Assembly: GCA_007922225.1 (NCBI GenBank)
Contig: ML679946.1
Coordinates: 93,563,614-93,627,613 of the forward strand
Direction: 5' to 3'
DNA from: Emydura subglobosa
Lineage: Eukaryota > Chordata > Testudines > Chelidae
DNA length: 64,000 nt
Shown here: positions 11,501 to 22,112 of the stretch, one piece after another
Numbering within the stretch: the stretch's first letter is position 1
How the letters are laid out: every line of letters starts with the position of its first letter
The notes under the pieces: model-generated
Told to the model about the DNA's origin: nothing
Databases searched by the model: none
The model's input: only the letters and a program-made list of their open reading frames with translations
Position numbers and translations under genes: made by a program

Positions 11501-12822
11501 GATATATGTGAGACTTTGAGAAAGTATGAGCTTTCCATGGTACCACAACTGAGGATCTAATGCGAAGAACAATGCATATGTGCCAGGCAAAAAGAAAACT
11601 AATGCCTAACTAGCACAGTCTTCCTAAGTCAGCACCTGCTAATAACATGACTGGTACCTTATGCCAGCAAAGGCCTTTCAGCACAGCTGAAAGATTATAT
11701 AGCTGAAGTACAAGCTTTTGACAAACCAGAAACTGTTCACAACTGCTGAGATTTGGCTGAACACTTCAGTATGAGGCTACAAAGAAAATACTGAACGAAT
11801 GATGAAGTCCATATTATGTTTGACATCTATGTGGAGCAATCAGTTAAAAACATTACCAGAAAGAAGATACTCCATGGTATGCACATGTCCAATACAAAAT
11901 CATTGACTCCACAAACATCTCCAGCATCACAATGAAGAAGCAACTGTCTCATATTCACACGAAGGACAAGTTAACCACATAACTTGCAAGAAAATGCTCC
12001 AGCATGTGAAGAATTCTCAAAGAATTGTTGTCTCATGGCATAATGAAACTGCTGCCTTGCACTGTTCGGTGGAATTTCTTTGTAATTCAATGACAAGGCT
12101 GACACTAAAATTATCTTGCATGCCACAGAGAAATACTACTAAAATCCAGATTTTTGCACAAGACACAGATGTTCTAGTGCTCTCTGTGAGATGCTACCCA
12201 ATATTTCCCTAAGATTCTGTTTTTGTCCCTGCTGTTGGAGAATAGAATCACAGTATACCTCTCAGAGATGTGTTCCTATCATTCAATATTAAAAGCTGGC
12301 ATGCTGCCAAATTCATATGCTGAATTTACCATTCGAAGACCAAAATTATGATACTTGCAGAGCTACACTGGTGGACATTTTCTAGGAAGCAGAAAGAGAA
12401 AAGTTGCCACTGATTAGTGGTATGTTTATACCTACTACCAAGAGGGCAAATCATCAAGTAATGAAATGGCTTTGGGATGATCAAGCGCATCCAGAACTAC
12501 CCTCCCCTATTGGGCATTAATGGGTCTTGGAGGAGAGACTGATCACATCAGTTATGTGTCAAATACCACACATTTCTGAATCAATCCTTCAACTAATCAA
12601 ATGCTCGTATACAATGATGAGATACTCAGCACTCTGCAAATGTTTGGCCAGCAGTTTGCCTTGCAGAGATGTGCGATGTGGCATGTACAAGGATCAATGT
12701 GACAACGTGTGTAGCAGTGATGCCCTAGACAAAGACAACACTGATGATGAATACGTGTTATCAGTCCTACATATCAAGGCTAATTTCCCTAGTATTACGA
12801 AATATCAATGTCTTTTTATGTA
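8590..12822 (+). pseudogene. Transposon protein remnant: Cys/His-rich N-terminus plus XPG/PIN-like nuclease motifs
   Basis: Pieces of one protein appear in order across all three forward frames. CQKSCNEVLVKTS lies near 8675-8725. RWHLNCYKCTHK at 8955 is a likely metal-binding module. DEVHIMFDIYVEQSVK lies at 11801-11848. NDKADTKIILHA lies at 12089-12124. AQDTDVLVLSVR starts at 12156, in a different frame from the previous piece. The C-terminal DEYVLSVLHIKANFPS ends near 12800. The AD-T and D-T-D motifs about 20 codons apart resemble the acidic residues of XPG-type nucleases. The Glu expected before AD is Lys here. Stops, frameshifts and the hAT-like insertion make it clearly dead. I know similar proteins in many animals without a firm function. 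Confidence 0.65.
10047..11131. mobile_element. hAT-like non-autonomous element, 1,085 bp, with 8-bp TSD CTCATTAG
   Basis: CTCATTAG occurs exactly at 10039-10046 and 11132-11139. Directly inside, the ends TCAGTTTAAGATTTTCTCAC and (reverse complement) TAAGGATAAGATCTTATCAC match at 15 of 20 positions. An 8-bp duplication is typical of hAT elements. Sub-terminal sequence has GTGACTTTTACTAAAAA-type hairpins (10074-10157). The core (10180-11060) is very GC-rich and made of loosely repeated GGGAGCTGC/GGGGTCCC words, with many spurious open frames but no plausible protein. It sits inside the XPG/TIR element, so it is younger. Confidence 0.8.
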
Positions 12823-12825
12823 AGC

Positions 12826-13125
12826 AATGCATCCTTGTGTTAAAGTATAATTTTAAAATGTTGGTTTGTAAGCATTTTCTTGAATATATATCTACACAGA
12901 TGTTCTAGATTTGTCATGTTTGGCACCATTGTGTTCATGGGAGAAAGGACTTTTGAATGATACCCAATTCGACCCATTTCCGATTATACTGTATTATCAA
13001 AATTTCACCAAAGGGTGACACCACTGAATATGATTCTGTAGATTTTTACAAATCAAATGACACCTCCCTTACTTTTGTATCATCAACTTGCTCCCAGAAT
13101 GAGATTTTAGCACATTATGCCCGCA
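12826..13125 (-). repeat. Right terminal inverted repeat of the XPG/TIR element
   Basis: The reverse complement reads AAGGGAGGTGTCATTTGATT, then AATTTTGATAATACAGTA, then GGTGCCAAACATGACAAA. This is the same order as in the left TIR and in the copy at the right edge of the window. Confidence 0.75.
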
Positions 13126-13157
13126 GATTAATAGGCTACAAAAGCTAATGGGATTAT

Positions 13158-13476
13158 CATGGATATGTCTACACTGCAAAAACAAACCAACCAACCTGTG
13201 TCAGTCAGTCTTACAGTGTGGGTCAGTTGACTCAGGCTTGCGGGGCTCTATTACAGTACTAAAAATAGTAGTGTAAGTGTTCCTGTTCAGGCTGGAGCTC
13301 AAATTCTAAGACCCTCCACCATTCCTGGACTTCAGAGCCTGAGCTTTTGCCATAGCGGGAATGTCTACACTGCTAGCAATTTTCAGCCCCATTAGGAGAG
13401 CTCCATGAGGTGAAGTCAGTTGCCCCAGGCTCTGAGAAATACTGCCATATTTGTTTTTTGCAGTGTAGATATACCC
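13158..13476. mobile_element. MITE with GGATATGTCTACACTGCA-type inverted ends
   Basis: The left end GGATATGTCTACACTGCAAA is matched by the right end TTTTTTGCAGTGTAGATATA in inverted orientation. The interior is GC-richer (AGCCCC, CAGGCTCTGAG words) and non-coding. It matches a very common sauropsid hAT-type MITE pattern. A second TGTCTACACTGC occurs inside at about 13362, perhaps from a rearrangement. Confidence 0.65.
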
Positions 13477-14073
13477 TGTAACTTCAGATTGTGAAATATA
13501 AAAATGATTTGGTGACATTGAGCTCTGATTCTGTATCACTTCTTGCCTCCCAATCAGCAATCATAATTTGCAATACTAGTATTTGAGAGATTATAGAACT
13601 GCATAATTCACTCATCAAAACCTGTGCTGCATGCAATTCCAAATTAAGTCTGTATTGTCAAGCAGTCCATTTTGAAAACCAGAGTATTAGCTAAAATTAG
13701 TGCTATATTAGTGAATATGTGACCCAAGAATACCAATCCAGCACTGTCCACATGGGTACAATACTCAAAAGCCTCTTTCTGCATCTGACTAGATAACTTT
13801 TTCCTCTCAAAATAAATCATAGTATAACTTACAGAAAGCAAAGGTTTTGGCAAACAACTAAGATGGCTTGTCCCAGCATTTTAGTTACAGTTGAGGCTTG
13901 AAGGAACACTTTTTTTATTTTTACAGTGTAAATGTGAAGATAGATTATATTGTTAGCTATTTAGTTTCACTATTTAGTTATTTGAATTTACTGATAGCAC
14001 TTAGACTGAATTCACATAAAGAAGCAAAAACGTTTTCCTACTTTCAGACATTATACTATGTCAAATTACTTAC

Positions 14074-14149
14074 ATTATATAAATCAGCAGCCAACTTTTC
14101 TATATACTGTTTCAATTTATCAGCTGTTTTCAAGCCATCTTGGAAGAAA
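14074..14149 (-). CDS. ASAP1: ASAP1 BAR-domain exon (7th of 8)
   Basis: A 76-bp minus-strand exon with acceptor CCATTACAG and donor GTAAGT. After completing Asn it encodes FFQDGLKTADKLKQYIEKLA and then ADLYN, ending in phase 0. It lies in the last BAR helix. The downstream 7.1-kb intron carries the XPG/TIR transposon fossil and its nested hAT-like element, whose right end is about 950 bp from this exon. Confidence 0.97.
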
Positions 14150-16572
14150 CTGTAATGGAAAAGATCTGTGATTTATCAGCAATACATGAAATTTCTATAA
14201 AACAAAGTATTGAACCTTACGTTGAAAATTATAGATAACTTATACCCACTCTTCCCTCAGATAGAAACAAAAAAAATATTCCTATTTCATACATTACTTT
14301 ACACTATCAGTAAATTATCTGAAACCATCTGATGGAATATAGTTTCCACACAGCTCTAATGTTAAAACACTTTAAAAATATGAATGTTATATTTTAATTC
14401 TTCACAAATATCCCTTACTGCATGAATATACAGTATACCAAAATATATATAATTTTACAATTGAGTTAATCTTGAAACTGCTTTGCATACCGTTTTGATT
14501 TAGTTTTAGCATTTCAGACTTTAGAGTATACAGTGATGTCATGTAAAAAGAATGAGAAATACATATTCACAGGGTACACACATTGCAAAAGCCTACAGGT
14601 ATGAGTCTCATAAAACTCTACAAACCCCACACATTCATCCAAACTGCATTACTAGATTAATCAACTGACAGCTAGACATAGGACATACAAACCATTGTAG
14701 ATAAACAGAATTTTAATCTCTGTCAATTTAAATATTTATTTTAAATGAAGTAGTCCCTAATCTATCCACCAGAGACACAAGGTTCTAATCAGTGTATTTC
14801 TCTTCAGATTTCAATGACACACTCTCCCTTAAATCTTTTCTGCTGACAAAAGTGGTAACACTGACTCTACCCTTAGATACCAACATTAATAGAGATAAAT
14901 TTCATTTTTCTATTTTATTACTGCTAGTAAACATTTTTCTCTTCGGCAATTCCTTTACTCTCTCTCTCTCTCTCGCATAACTCTACATGAGATATCTCTC
15001 ATCTTGTGCATCAATTCAAGACAAAAGAATCTTAAAGTCTTGTTTTGGTAAAGTCTGCCTTCACGCTCCTATTCTATTGAAATAATTTACCACTAATCTA
15101 CTTATCTCACATGGATGCTGAGAAGATTACTTGTTTGTAAAATGGTTTTAAAGATTAAAAGTGCTATGTAAATACTAATTATTCTTATGTACAAGTAAGC
15201 AAGTTACCTGTTTATTATATTCCAGCTCCATCTACTTTGAGAGTTAAAATCTGCTTCCTACACAGCATCAGAGAGCTGTGCTGCCTTTTCACTAGACCTA
15301 CCTCTCTCTCTGGTTTCCTCTTTACTTTTTAGAGGAATCAGCTCTTTACTTGCCTGTGGAATCCCTATTTAAGTTGGTCACATTGTAGTCACCCATCTTT
15401 CCCCTTGGAGGAAAACTAGAGAGAGCAAACAGTATTTGGACCAGTCAAAGCTATTCCCTAATTAACCTGATGGATCACTGTTGAAAAATACAAAAAATAC
15501 CTCTGAACCCTCACATTCCCAAAGAGTGAGAAACTGGGAATCATAATGAGAGATGCAAATTTTGATATGGCCTTACAGAACATTATCTTCAGGCTGTTTC
15601 ACTAGTAAGAAGTTATGGATACACATAAGAGAGCTAGGATGCTCTCTACTGCAATCCAGTCACTTCACCCTACTGATATTAAATGGAATACTTTACAGTT
15701 ATGCTGAAAATTTCTGATGCCATTAAAACAAAAACAAAACAAAAAAGTAAAATCTGTGAGCAGGGCCACTGATGAAGTGTTTCAACATTCTTTCTGAAAA
15801 ACTGAACATTCACTGTAAAATGTGTCTGATTTTTAAAAGTTACATTGAATAAGTCAGTAATCCATCGCTTAAAAATCAAATATAAAATATATTTTGTATT
15901 TGTACAGGTATCATTTTAAGATCATCTGGTAGTTGTTTCAGTTGTATTCAGAAGTTATTATTTTGCTGTAGGTATGATTCAATTGAATTAACAAAAAACT
16001 GAAGCAATAGCATTAAGAACCACCATAATCAAAACTATGCTTATATGGTTAGGTGTTCATTACAATGCTTCAAACAGTTCAGGGACTAAAAAAATGATAT
16101 CAGCAGATTACACCTTAATTTACTAAAAATATTGCAAATACAATAAATTAAAGGTAAAACAACAAGGAAAGCTGCTGCTCTAGATTCCTTGTGTATTCTG
16201 GGTTCTTAAGCATGTTACTTTGTCCCCATTAAGAACCAGTTAAAAATCTGTTTTAAAATAACTGAATTATCTTGATGTTTTAAAATCAAATTCAATGGGA
16301 TGAGGATTTGTCCTCAATGCATAGACAGCACTCACCATTAAGTCTAAAATGGCCCAATTTAGCAGTCTGCTTCAAATAGACATTATCTGGACCTGAGGCA
16401 AAACTAGACAATATTCACATTTCTATTGTCAGATTTATTCTGCAGAAAAGTCTCAAATGCTGCAATAGCCCGTCACAAGACAGATACCATCAAGAGAACA
16501 TAGCAAAATGAGATAGAGAAACATTTGTTTAACTGAAATATTGGATTTAACAATCCAAAGCATTATACTTAC
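14150..16572. other. ASAP1 intron with a MIR/L2-type tail
   Basis: AT-rich intron. At about 15095-15190 the string GTAAAATGG..TTTAAAGATTAAAAGTGCTATGTAAATACTAATTATT resembles the 3' tail of MIR/L2-type repeats. A (CT)n run lies at 14958-14975. Nothing else is recognised. Confidence 0.45.
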
Positions 16573-16658
16573 TTGCACTGTGCATGATAATACTTAATAA
16601 GATTTTGTAGAAGGTCCACACCTTTTTTTGTCTTGATTTCATTAACCTTAATAAGATA
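16573..16658 (-). CDS. ASAP1: ASAP1 BAR-domain exon (6th of 8)
   Basis: An 86-bp minus-strand exon with acceptor TTTCTACAG and donor GTAAGT. It encodes YLIKVNEIKTKKGVDLLQNL and then IKYYHAQC, plus two bases (AA). The next exon's first T completes Asn (phase 2). This is the end of the central BAR helix and the start of the last one. No disruption is visible. The 820-bp intron before it and the 2,423-bp intron after it carry little recognisable repeat, so this three-exon cluster (14074-17608) is the least invaded part of the window. Confidence 0.97.
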
Positions 16659-17478
16659 CTGTAGAAATAAAAACAGAACTTGCAGTTGATAATTATATGT
16701 TAGGTCTTCAGCTATGTTCAAACAGGAGAGCATCTGTTTCTAGTCTGTTCAACTAATTCAATAATTTTAACTCTGTGATTATCTTGTTGCTGATTTACAG
16801 AACACAATGATTAACACCTGAGTATGCAAAATAAATTAGTATGTTTTTAGAATTCCCAAATGAAATAATTTTAACAATTTCTGAAACAAGTTTGCCATAA
16901 ATGCAGGATTTTTTTTTCCTCTCAAACTGTAGAAAGACATGCCTTTTCATTACACCACAATTATTAGTGCATTCCTCATTTTATTAAATTCTAATTGTTT
17001 TCTCCTCAAATTGAATATAAAGAGAACAATTTTAAAAATTAACAATAAATATTTCAGAAGAGATCACTGTAAATTAACATTCAGTGAACTAACATGTCCC
17101 AAACATCTGTCAGTTTAATAGGCATCACCACAGGATCTGAACCAAATAATTCCTATTTTTAAAAACAATATGTCAGAAAAGACATCCTGAACAGCAGTGC
17201 TTTGCACCAAAACTGAAAAAACGACTTCCATGGTATGTTTTCTTTAGTCTGAGATCCTTACTCTAACAGTCTAAACAGAGGACTGAAACTCAACAGGAGA
17301 TGATGGTGAAGCTATGTCTTGCACAGGATTTCCACAACAAGTATCTTTAATATAGTTCAGCCACCTGACAGTCGGATTACATCACCAAGAGAATTTCATC
17401 ACCTCTCTCTAAAAAGGACCCAGAGGACAATTCTATTAAAGTATGTGACATAATTAAATGGTGAAAGTTGTTTCTTAC
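16659..17478. other. ASAP1 intron without recognised features
   Basis: 820 bp of AT-rich intron between two coding exons. I see no repeat or gene. Confidence 0.6.
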
Positions 17479-17608
17479 TTCGCACATCTGGAGCTGAAAT
17501 AGCCGCCTTTCCTTCTCCATTTCTTCTGCTATCTCAGCTCCTGTTATCTCTGTTCGTATCATCCCATGCTGTTTTGCATGTTCTCTTTTTTCCTTTTCAA
17601 TTTTTGTA
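17479..17608 (-). CDS. ASAP1: ASAP1 BAR-domain exon (5th of 8)
   Basis: A 130-bp minus-strand exon with acceptor AATTGCAG and donor GTAAGA. After completing Phe it encodes TKIEKEKREHAKQHGMIRTE and then ITGAEIAEEMEKERRLFQLQ, ending MCE in phase 0. This strongly charged, heptad-like stretch is the long central BAR helix. It is the most diagnostic peptide in the window: the RTEITGAEIAEEMEKERR string belongs to the ASAP1/ASAP2 pair. Taken alone, the open frame appears to read through the donor for several codons; that extension (VRNN...) is intron. Confidence 0.98.
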
Positions 17609-17819
17609 CTGCAATTATAATTAAAATAGATTTCAGGAAACTTATTTCAGTGACATGTGATCTAGCAATTTTACTAAAACATACATTGTGTAACATCATG
17701 ATGACAAAATAGACACTCAGTAAATACAAATGTTCCCAAATTCTCCACCTATTTGAACAAGTTCTGTCAATAATTTAAAATTATCTGAGGTGGTTTTCCT
17801 TTTTCTCATCCTTTGTCTT

Positions 17820-17925
17820 TTCTACTTAGTTTGTAAACTCTTTGGAATAGAGACTGTCTTTTATATATGTAGGTGCCCCAATCTCAGTTGGGTCTCCAGC
17901 TGCTACTGTAATATAAAATATACAT
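17820..17925 (+). repeat. Dispersed repeat tail (TTTGTAAACTCTTTGGAATA type)
   Basis: It contains AGTTTGTAAACTCTTTGGAA, GACTGTCTTTTATAT, GTGCCCCAATCTCAGTTGGG and CTGCTACTGTAATA in the order seen in a common amniote SINE/LINE tail. The family name is not certain. Confidence 0.45.
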
Positions 17926-18427
17926 AAGGAATTAACTTATCTGGCATGATAAAGGGAAGGGAAAAGACGGCTTCTTACCTGTATTGCAACTGTTGTTCTT
18001 TGAGATGTTGATGCAGATATGCATTCCACTCAGGTGTGCATGCATCCAAGTCACCTGTCTACCAGTACCTATGGGGCGGTGCTCTCACATTGTGGCTCTA
18101 GTCCCTCCCAGGCTATTTAAGGGCAGCGCTGCCCTGACCCCTTCAGTTCCTTCATGTCGAATGTCAAGAGTAGAGACTCCGACACAGAGGTGAAGAGAAT
18201 GGATTGTGGAATATACATTTGCAGCCACATCTTCAAAGAACAACAGGTACAATACAAGTAAGTAACCAGCTTTTCTTCTTAAATTGGTCATAGAGATGTA
18301 TTCCATTCAGGTGACTCACAAGCAGTACTTGCAGGAGGTGGGGCTCAAAGTCTACTTAAATAATGACTGCAGGATTGCCTTCCCAAAGTTTGCATCCAAC
18401 CTAGATGCAATGGTAATCTCTTAGTGC

Positions 18428-18613
18428 TTAGTAAAAGTTTGTATAGAAGGCAGCAGCCCTGCAAATGTCCAATACTGAAACATCACTGAAGAATGCTATC
18501 AAAGTCACTTGGGCCCTCACTGAATGAGCTTGCAGACTCTGTGGAGGCATGGTCTGAGCTATTTCACATGCTGACGTAATGCAGGAAGTTATCCACCTGG
18601 AGATTGTTTGCAC
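18428..18613 (-). pseudogene. DIRS tyrosine recombinase, C-terminal fragment
   Basis: An open stretch of 61 residues contains LQAHSVRAQVTLIAFFSDVS followed by VLDICRAAAF and an FY near the end. The HxxR motif (H-S-V-R), the DIC/AA segment and the terminal aromatic/Tyr region match the catalytic end of DIRS tyrosine recombinases, the enzyme these elements use instead of an integrase. The rest of the domain is degraded or displaced by the CR1 at 18652-18920. Confidence 0.65.
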
Positions 18614-18651
18614 AGAGACACTGACCCTTCATTCAACCTGCTTCATTCAAT

Positions 18652-18920
18652 CTTCAGTTTGGGAAGGCATTTTCCCCTAGGGCAGATTGGCAAAGGCTCT
18701 GGGGGTTTTTCGCCTTCCTCTGTAGCATGGGGCACGGCTCACTTGCTGGTGGATTCTCTATACCTTAAAGTCTTTAAACCATGATTTGAGGAATTTAAAA
18801 ACTCAGTCATAGGTCAGAGATCTATTACAGGAGTGGATGGGTGAGGTTCTGTGGCCTGCACTGTGGAGGAGATCAGACTAGATGATCATATTGGTCCCTT
18901 CTGACCTTAGAGTCTATGAG
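18652..18920 (+). mobile_element. CR1 LINE 3' end nested in DIRS copy 2a
   Basis: A CR1 3' end with GGGTTTTTCGCCTTCCTCTG, GTGGATTCTCTATACCTTAA and CAGACTAGATGATCATATTG. It is short, 5'-truncated, non-coding and on the plus strand. Confidence 0.8.
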
Positions 18921-20185
18921 GAGACAAACAGATGAGGTGATGCCCAAAAAGGCATAATTATTCTTGCTAGGTAAAAACGACAAACATTACCTCACATTCA
19001 ACATGTGAAACTGCTGTTCATCTTTATTGGAGAATGGATTAGAAAAGAACACCAGTAAATAAATAGTTTGGTTAAGGTGAAATTAAAACTACTTCCAACA
19101 AAAATTTTGGATGTGGCTATAGGGCCACTTTGTCCTCGAAAAACGGCATGTATGTGGGCTCTGCCATTAAGGCCTGTAGCTCACATGCTTTGAGACATTA
19201 TAGTCACAAAGAAGGCCATCTTCTGGCACAGGAGGGACATAACAGGTTGCCAGGGATTCGAAAGAAACCCCAGAAGGGCAGCCAGGACAATATTAAGTTC
19301 CCACATGGGAACCAGCTCATTCCCAATCAGGTGAAATCACACTATCATGGGATTTGAGAGAACTGACTTCCCTTGCAAGGGCAGATGAAATGCTGAGATC
19401 ACTGCTAAGTGAATCCTCAATGAACTGAGTGAGAGACCAGAAGACTAAAGTTGTAATAGGTACTCCAAAATGTCCTGAATGCAGGTCAGCATTGGCCTAA
19501 TTCCCCGAACAAGTGACAAAATTGAAAATCACTTCCAGTTGACCCACTAAGTTGCCCTTTTAGAAGGCCTCCTGCTGTTAAGCAACACCTGTTGAACAGC
19601 TTCTGAAAATTATTCTTTCCTCCTCATCCAGCCAAGAAACATCCACACCATGAGATGTAGAGTGCTAAGTGCAAAACTTGACTGTGGTACTGAAGTCAAG
19701 TGGTTGAGATAAAGAGAAAAAAATATGGGAGGCTGAACACGAGACTGAGAAGGTCAGACAACAAAGTTGCCTCAGACAAGATTGAGCAATGATCATCAGT
19801 TTGGCATGATCCAACTTCAGTTGTGGGATGACTGGAACTAGGGGGGAAAGTGTATATCAGAGCTAGTCCCCAACCGAAGTGGAAGGCATCGGTTTGGGAG
19901 CCTGAGATGAAACCTGCTTGAGAGCAAAATTGATGGCATTTCTTGTCTCTTGTTACAGAGGGATCAACAGTCAGAATGCCCCATTCTGCAAAGATCGACA
20001 TCAGCATACATGGGCTTCAGAGACCACTCATGATCCTGGGAGAAATTCCAACTGCGGTGATTTGCCAGCAGAGTATGACCCAAAACCTAAACCAGTTTTC
20101 AGTAAGGGTAATGAGGCGTTTGGGGACAGTGTCAGGGTGGTTAATGGAAATGAGAATACAGAACCAGCAGTTCTCACATCCTAAG

Positions 20186-22112
20186 TAGAAGCCAAACTCA
20201 AACAGCTTAATGGGACAAAATTAAGGTGCCCAGATAATTTCTGTTCAAGAATATTAATGAAATTAGCATATGAAATTGCAATCCCAATAGCAAGGACCTT
20301 TAATGAATCTGTAAACTCAGGGGTCGTAACCTATGACTGAGGAACTGCAAATATAGTACCTATATTTCAGAATGGAAAGCAAAATGATCTGGGAAACTAC
20401 AGGCCCACTGATTTGACCTCCATTGTATGCAACAAATGTGAAAGAGAAAGTAATTGAAGATATAGAGGTAAATGGCAATGGGGATAAAATTCAACATGGT
20501 TTTATAAAAGGTAGATTGTGCCAGACCACCTTGATCTTTCTTTGAGAAGATGACAGATTTTCTAGACAAAGGAAATTCAGTAGATTTAACCAACCTAGAT
20601 TTCAGTAAAGCATTTGATAGTTCCATATGGGAAATTATTAGTTAAACTGTAGACAATGGGGATTAATATGAGAATCGAAAGGTGGGTAAGGAACTGGATA
20701 GAGCAGATACTACAATGGGCCATACTGAAAGGTGAACTATCAGGCTGGAGGGAGATTACTAGTGGTGTTCCCCAGGGATTGGTTTTAGGATCAATCTAAT
20801 TTGGTATTTTTATTAATGAACTTGGCACAAAAAGTGGTGTGTGGTAATAAAATTTACAGATGACACAATGTTGGGAGATATTGTTGATATGCAGAAGGAC
20901 CAGAATATAATATAAGGAGATATGGATGACCTTGAAAACTTGAGTAATAGAAATAGAAATAGTAATAGACATGCAATTTAATAGTGCAAAGTCATGCCCT
21001 TGGGGGCTAACAACAAGAATTTTTGCTATAAGCTGGGGACTTAGTTGGAAGCAACAGAGGAGGAGAAAGACATGGGTGTATTGGTCAATCACAGGATGAT
21101 TATAAGCCACCAATGTGATGCAGCCATGAAAAGGGCTAATGCCATCCTAGGATGCATCAGGCAAGGTACCTAGTAGACCTAGGAAAGTTTTATTAACATT
21201 GTGGAAGGCTCTGGTAAGACCTCATGAGAAATACTGTGTACTTTTATATTCTCCCATGTTTTAGAACAATGATTTCACACTAGCACAGGTGCAGAAAAGG
21301 GCTACTGGGACAAACAGATGAATGGAGAACCTGCCTTATGAGAGGAGACTTAGGAGTTTGCCTTGTTCAGCCTAACAAAAGCAAGGTTGAGGGGCGATTG
21401 ATAGCTCTCTATAAATACATAAAGGGAATAAACATCAGGGAGGGAGAGGAATTATGTAAGTTAAGGGCTAATGTTGGCACAAGAACAAATGGATATAAAC
21501 TGGCCATCAACAAGTTTAGACTTGAAATTAGACAAAGGTTTCTAAGCATCAGAGGAGTGAAATTCTGGTACAGCCTCCTAAATGGAGCAGAGGGGGCCAA
21601 AAAAAAAACTAATTTCAAGATGGAGCTTGTAAGTTTATGAAGGGGATGGTATAAGATTGCCTATAATGGCATATGTCCCATACGCGACTATTATTAGCAA
21701 ATATCTGCAACGGCTGGAGTTGGGGAGGGCTCTGAGTTACTACAGAGAATTCTTTCCTAAATGGTTGGTTTGCCCACATACTCAAGGTCTAACTGATCAC
21801 CATGTTTGAAGTCAGAGAGGAATTTTCCCCCAGATCAGATTAGCAGAGAGTGGGGGGGGGGGGGGGGAAGGGGGGAGTTTCGCCTTCCTCTGCAGTGTGG
21901 GGCATGGGTCACTTGCTGGTTTGAACTAGAGTAAATGGTGGATTCTCTGTAACTTGAAGGCTTTAAATCAAGATTTGAGGACATCAGTAACTCGGCCAGA
22001 GGTCATGGTCATTTTAGGAGTGGGCAGGTAAATTTCCGTGGCCTATGACGTGCAGGAGGTCAGACTAGATTATCATGACGGTCCTTCTGGCCTTAAAGCC
22101 TGTTAGTCTATA
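20186..22112 (+). mobile_element. CR1 LINE copy (RT to 3' end) nested in DIRS copy 2a
   Basis: About 1.9 kb on the plus strand. Degraded RT text includes a GGTGTTCCCCAGGGATTGGT motif (the GVPQG box) near 20764 and TTTACAGATGACAC (F-x-DD box) near 20853. The C-terminal part is open at 21338-21640. The 3' end has GTTTCGCCTTCCTCTGCAGT and GGCCTTAAAGCCTGTTAGTC. A 16-G run at 21852-21867 lies in its 3' region. The DIRS sequence resumes on the right. Confidence 0.8.

Larger units (their letters stand above)
8146..13125 (+). mobile_element. Degenerate DNA transposon with ~300-bp TIRs and XPG-like nuclease remnant
   Basis: The left terminal region (about 8146-8485) and right terminal region (about 12826-13125) are inverted copies of each other. 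For example GGGAGGTGTCATCTGATTTG at 8191 matches the reverse complement of CAAATCAAATGACACCTCCC, which ends at 13068. Homology continues inwards through CCAAACATGACAAA to a TTTAA/ACACA-rich inner end. The outer ends are blurred and I could not fix a target duplication. One broken coding region lies between the TIRs (separate entry), interrupted by a 1,085-bp hAT-like element at 10047-11131. Without that insertion the element is about 3.9 kb. Assignment to the Academ superfamily is inference from the XPG-like motifs. Confidence 0.75.

Noticed and set aside
17377..17478. Extension of the ASAP1 frame beyond MCE
   Set aside because: The GTAAGA at 17478-17473 is a splice donor and the next exon continues with YLIKVNE in the right phase, so the extension is intron.
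21852..21867. Long G run as a regulatory G-quadruplex
   Set aside because: It lies in the decayed 3' region of a CR1 copy and looks like simple length expansion; no context suggests a function.
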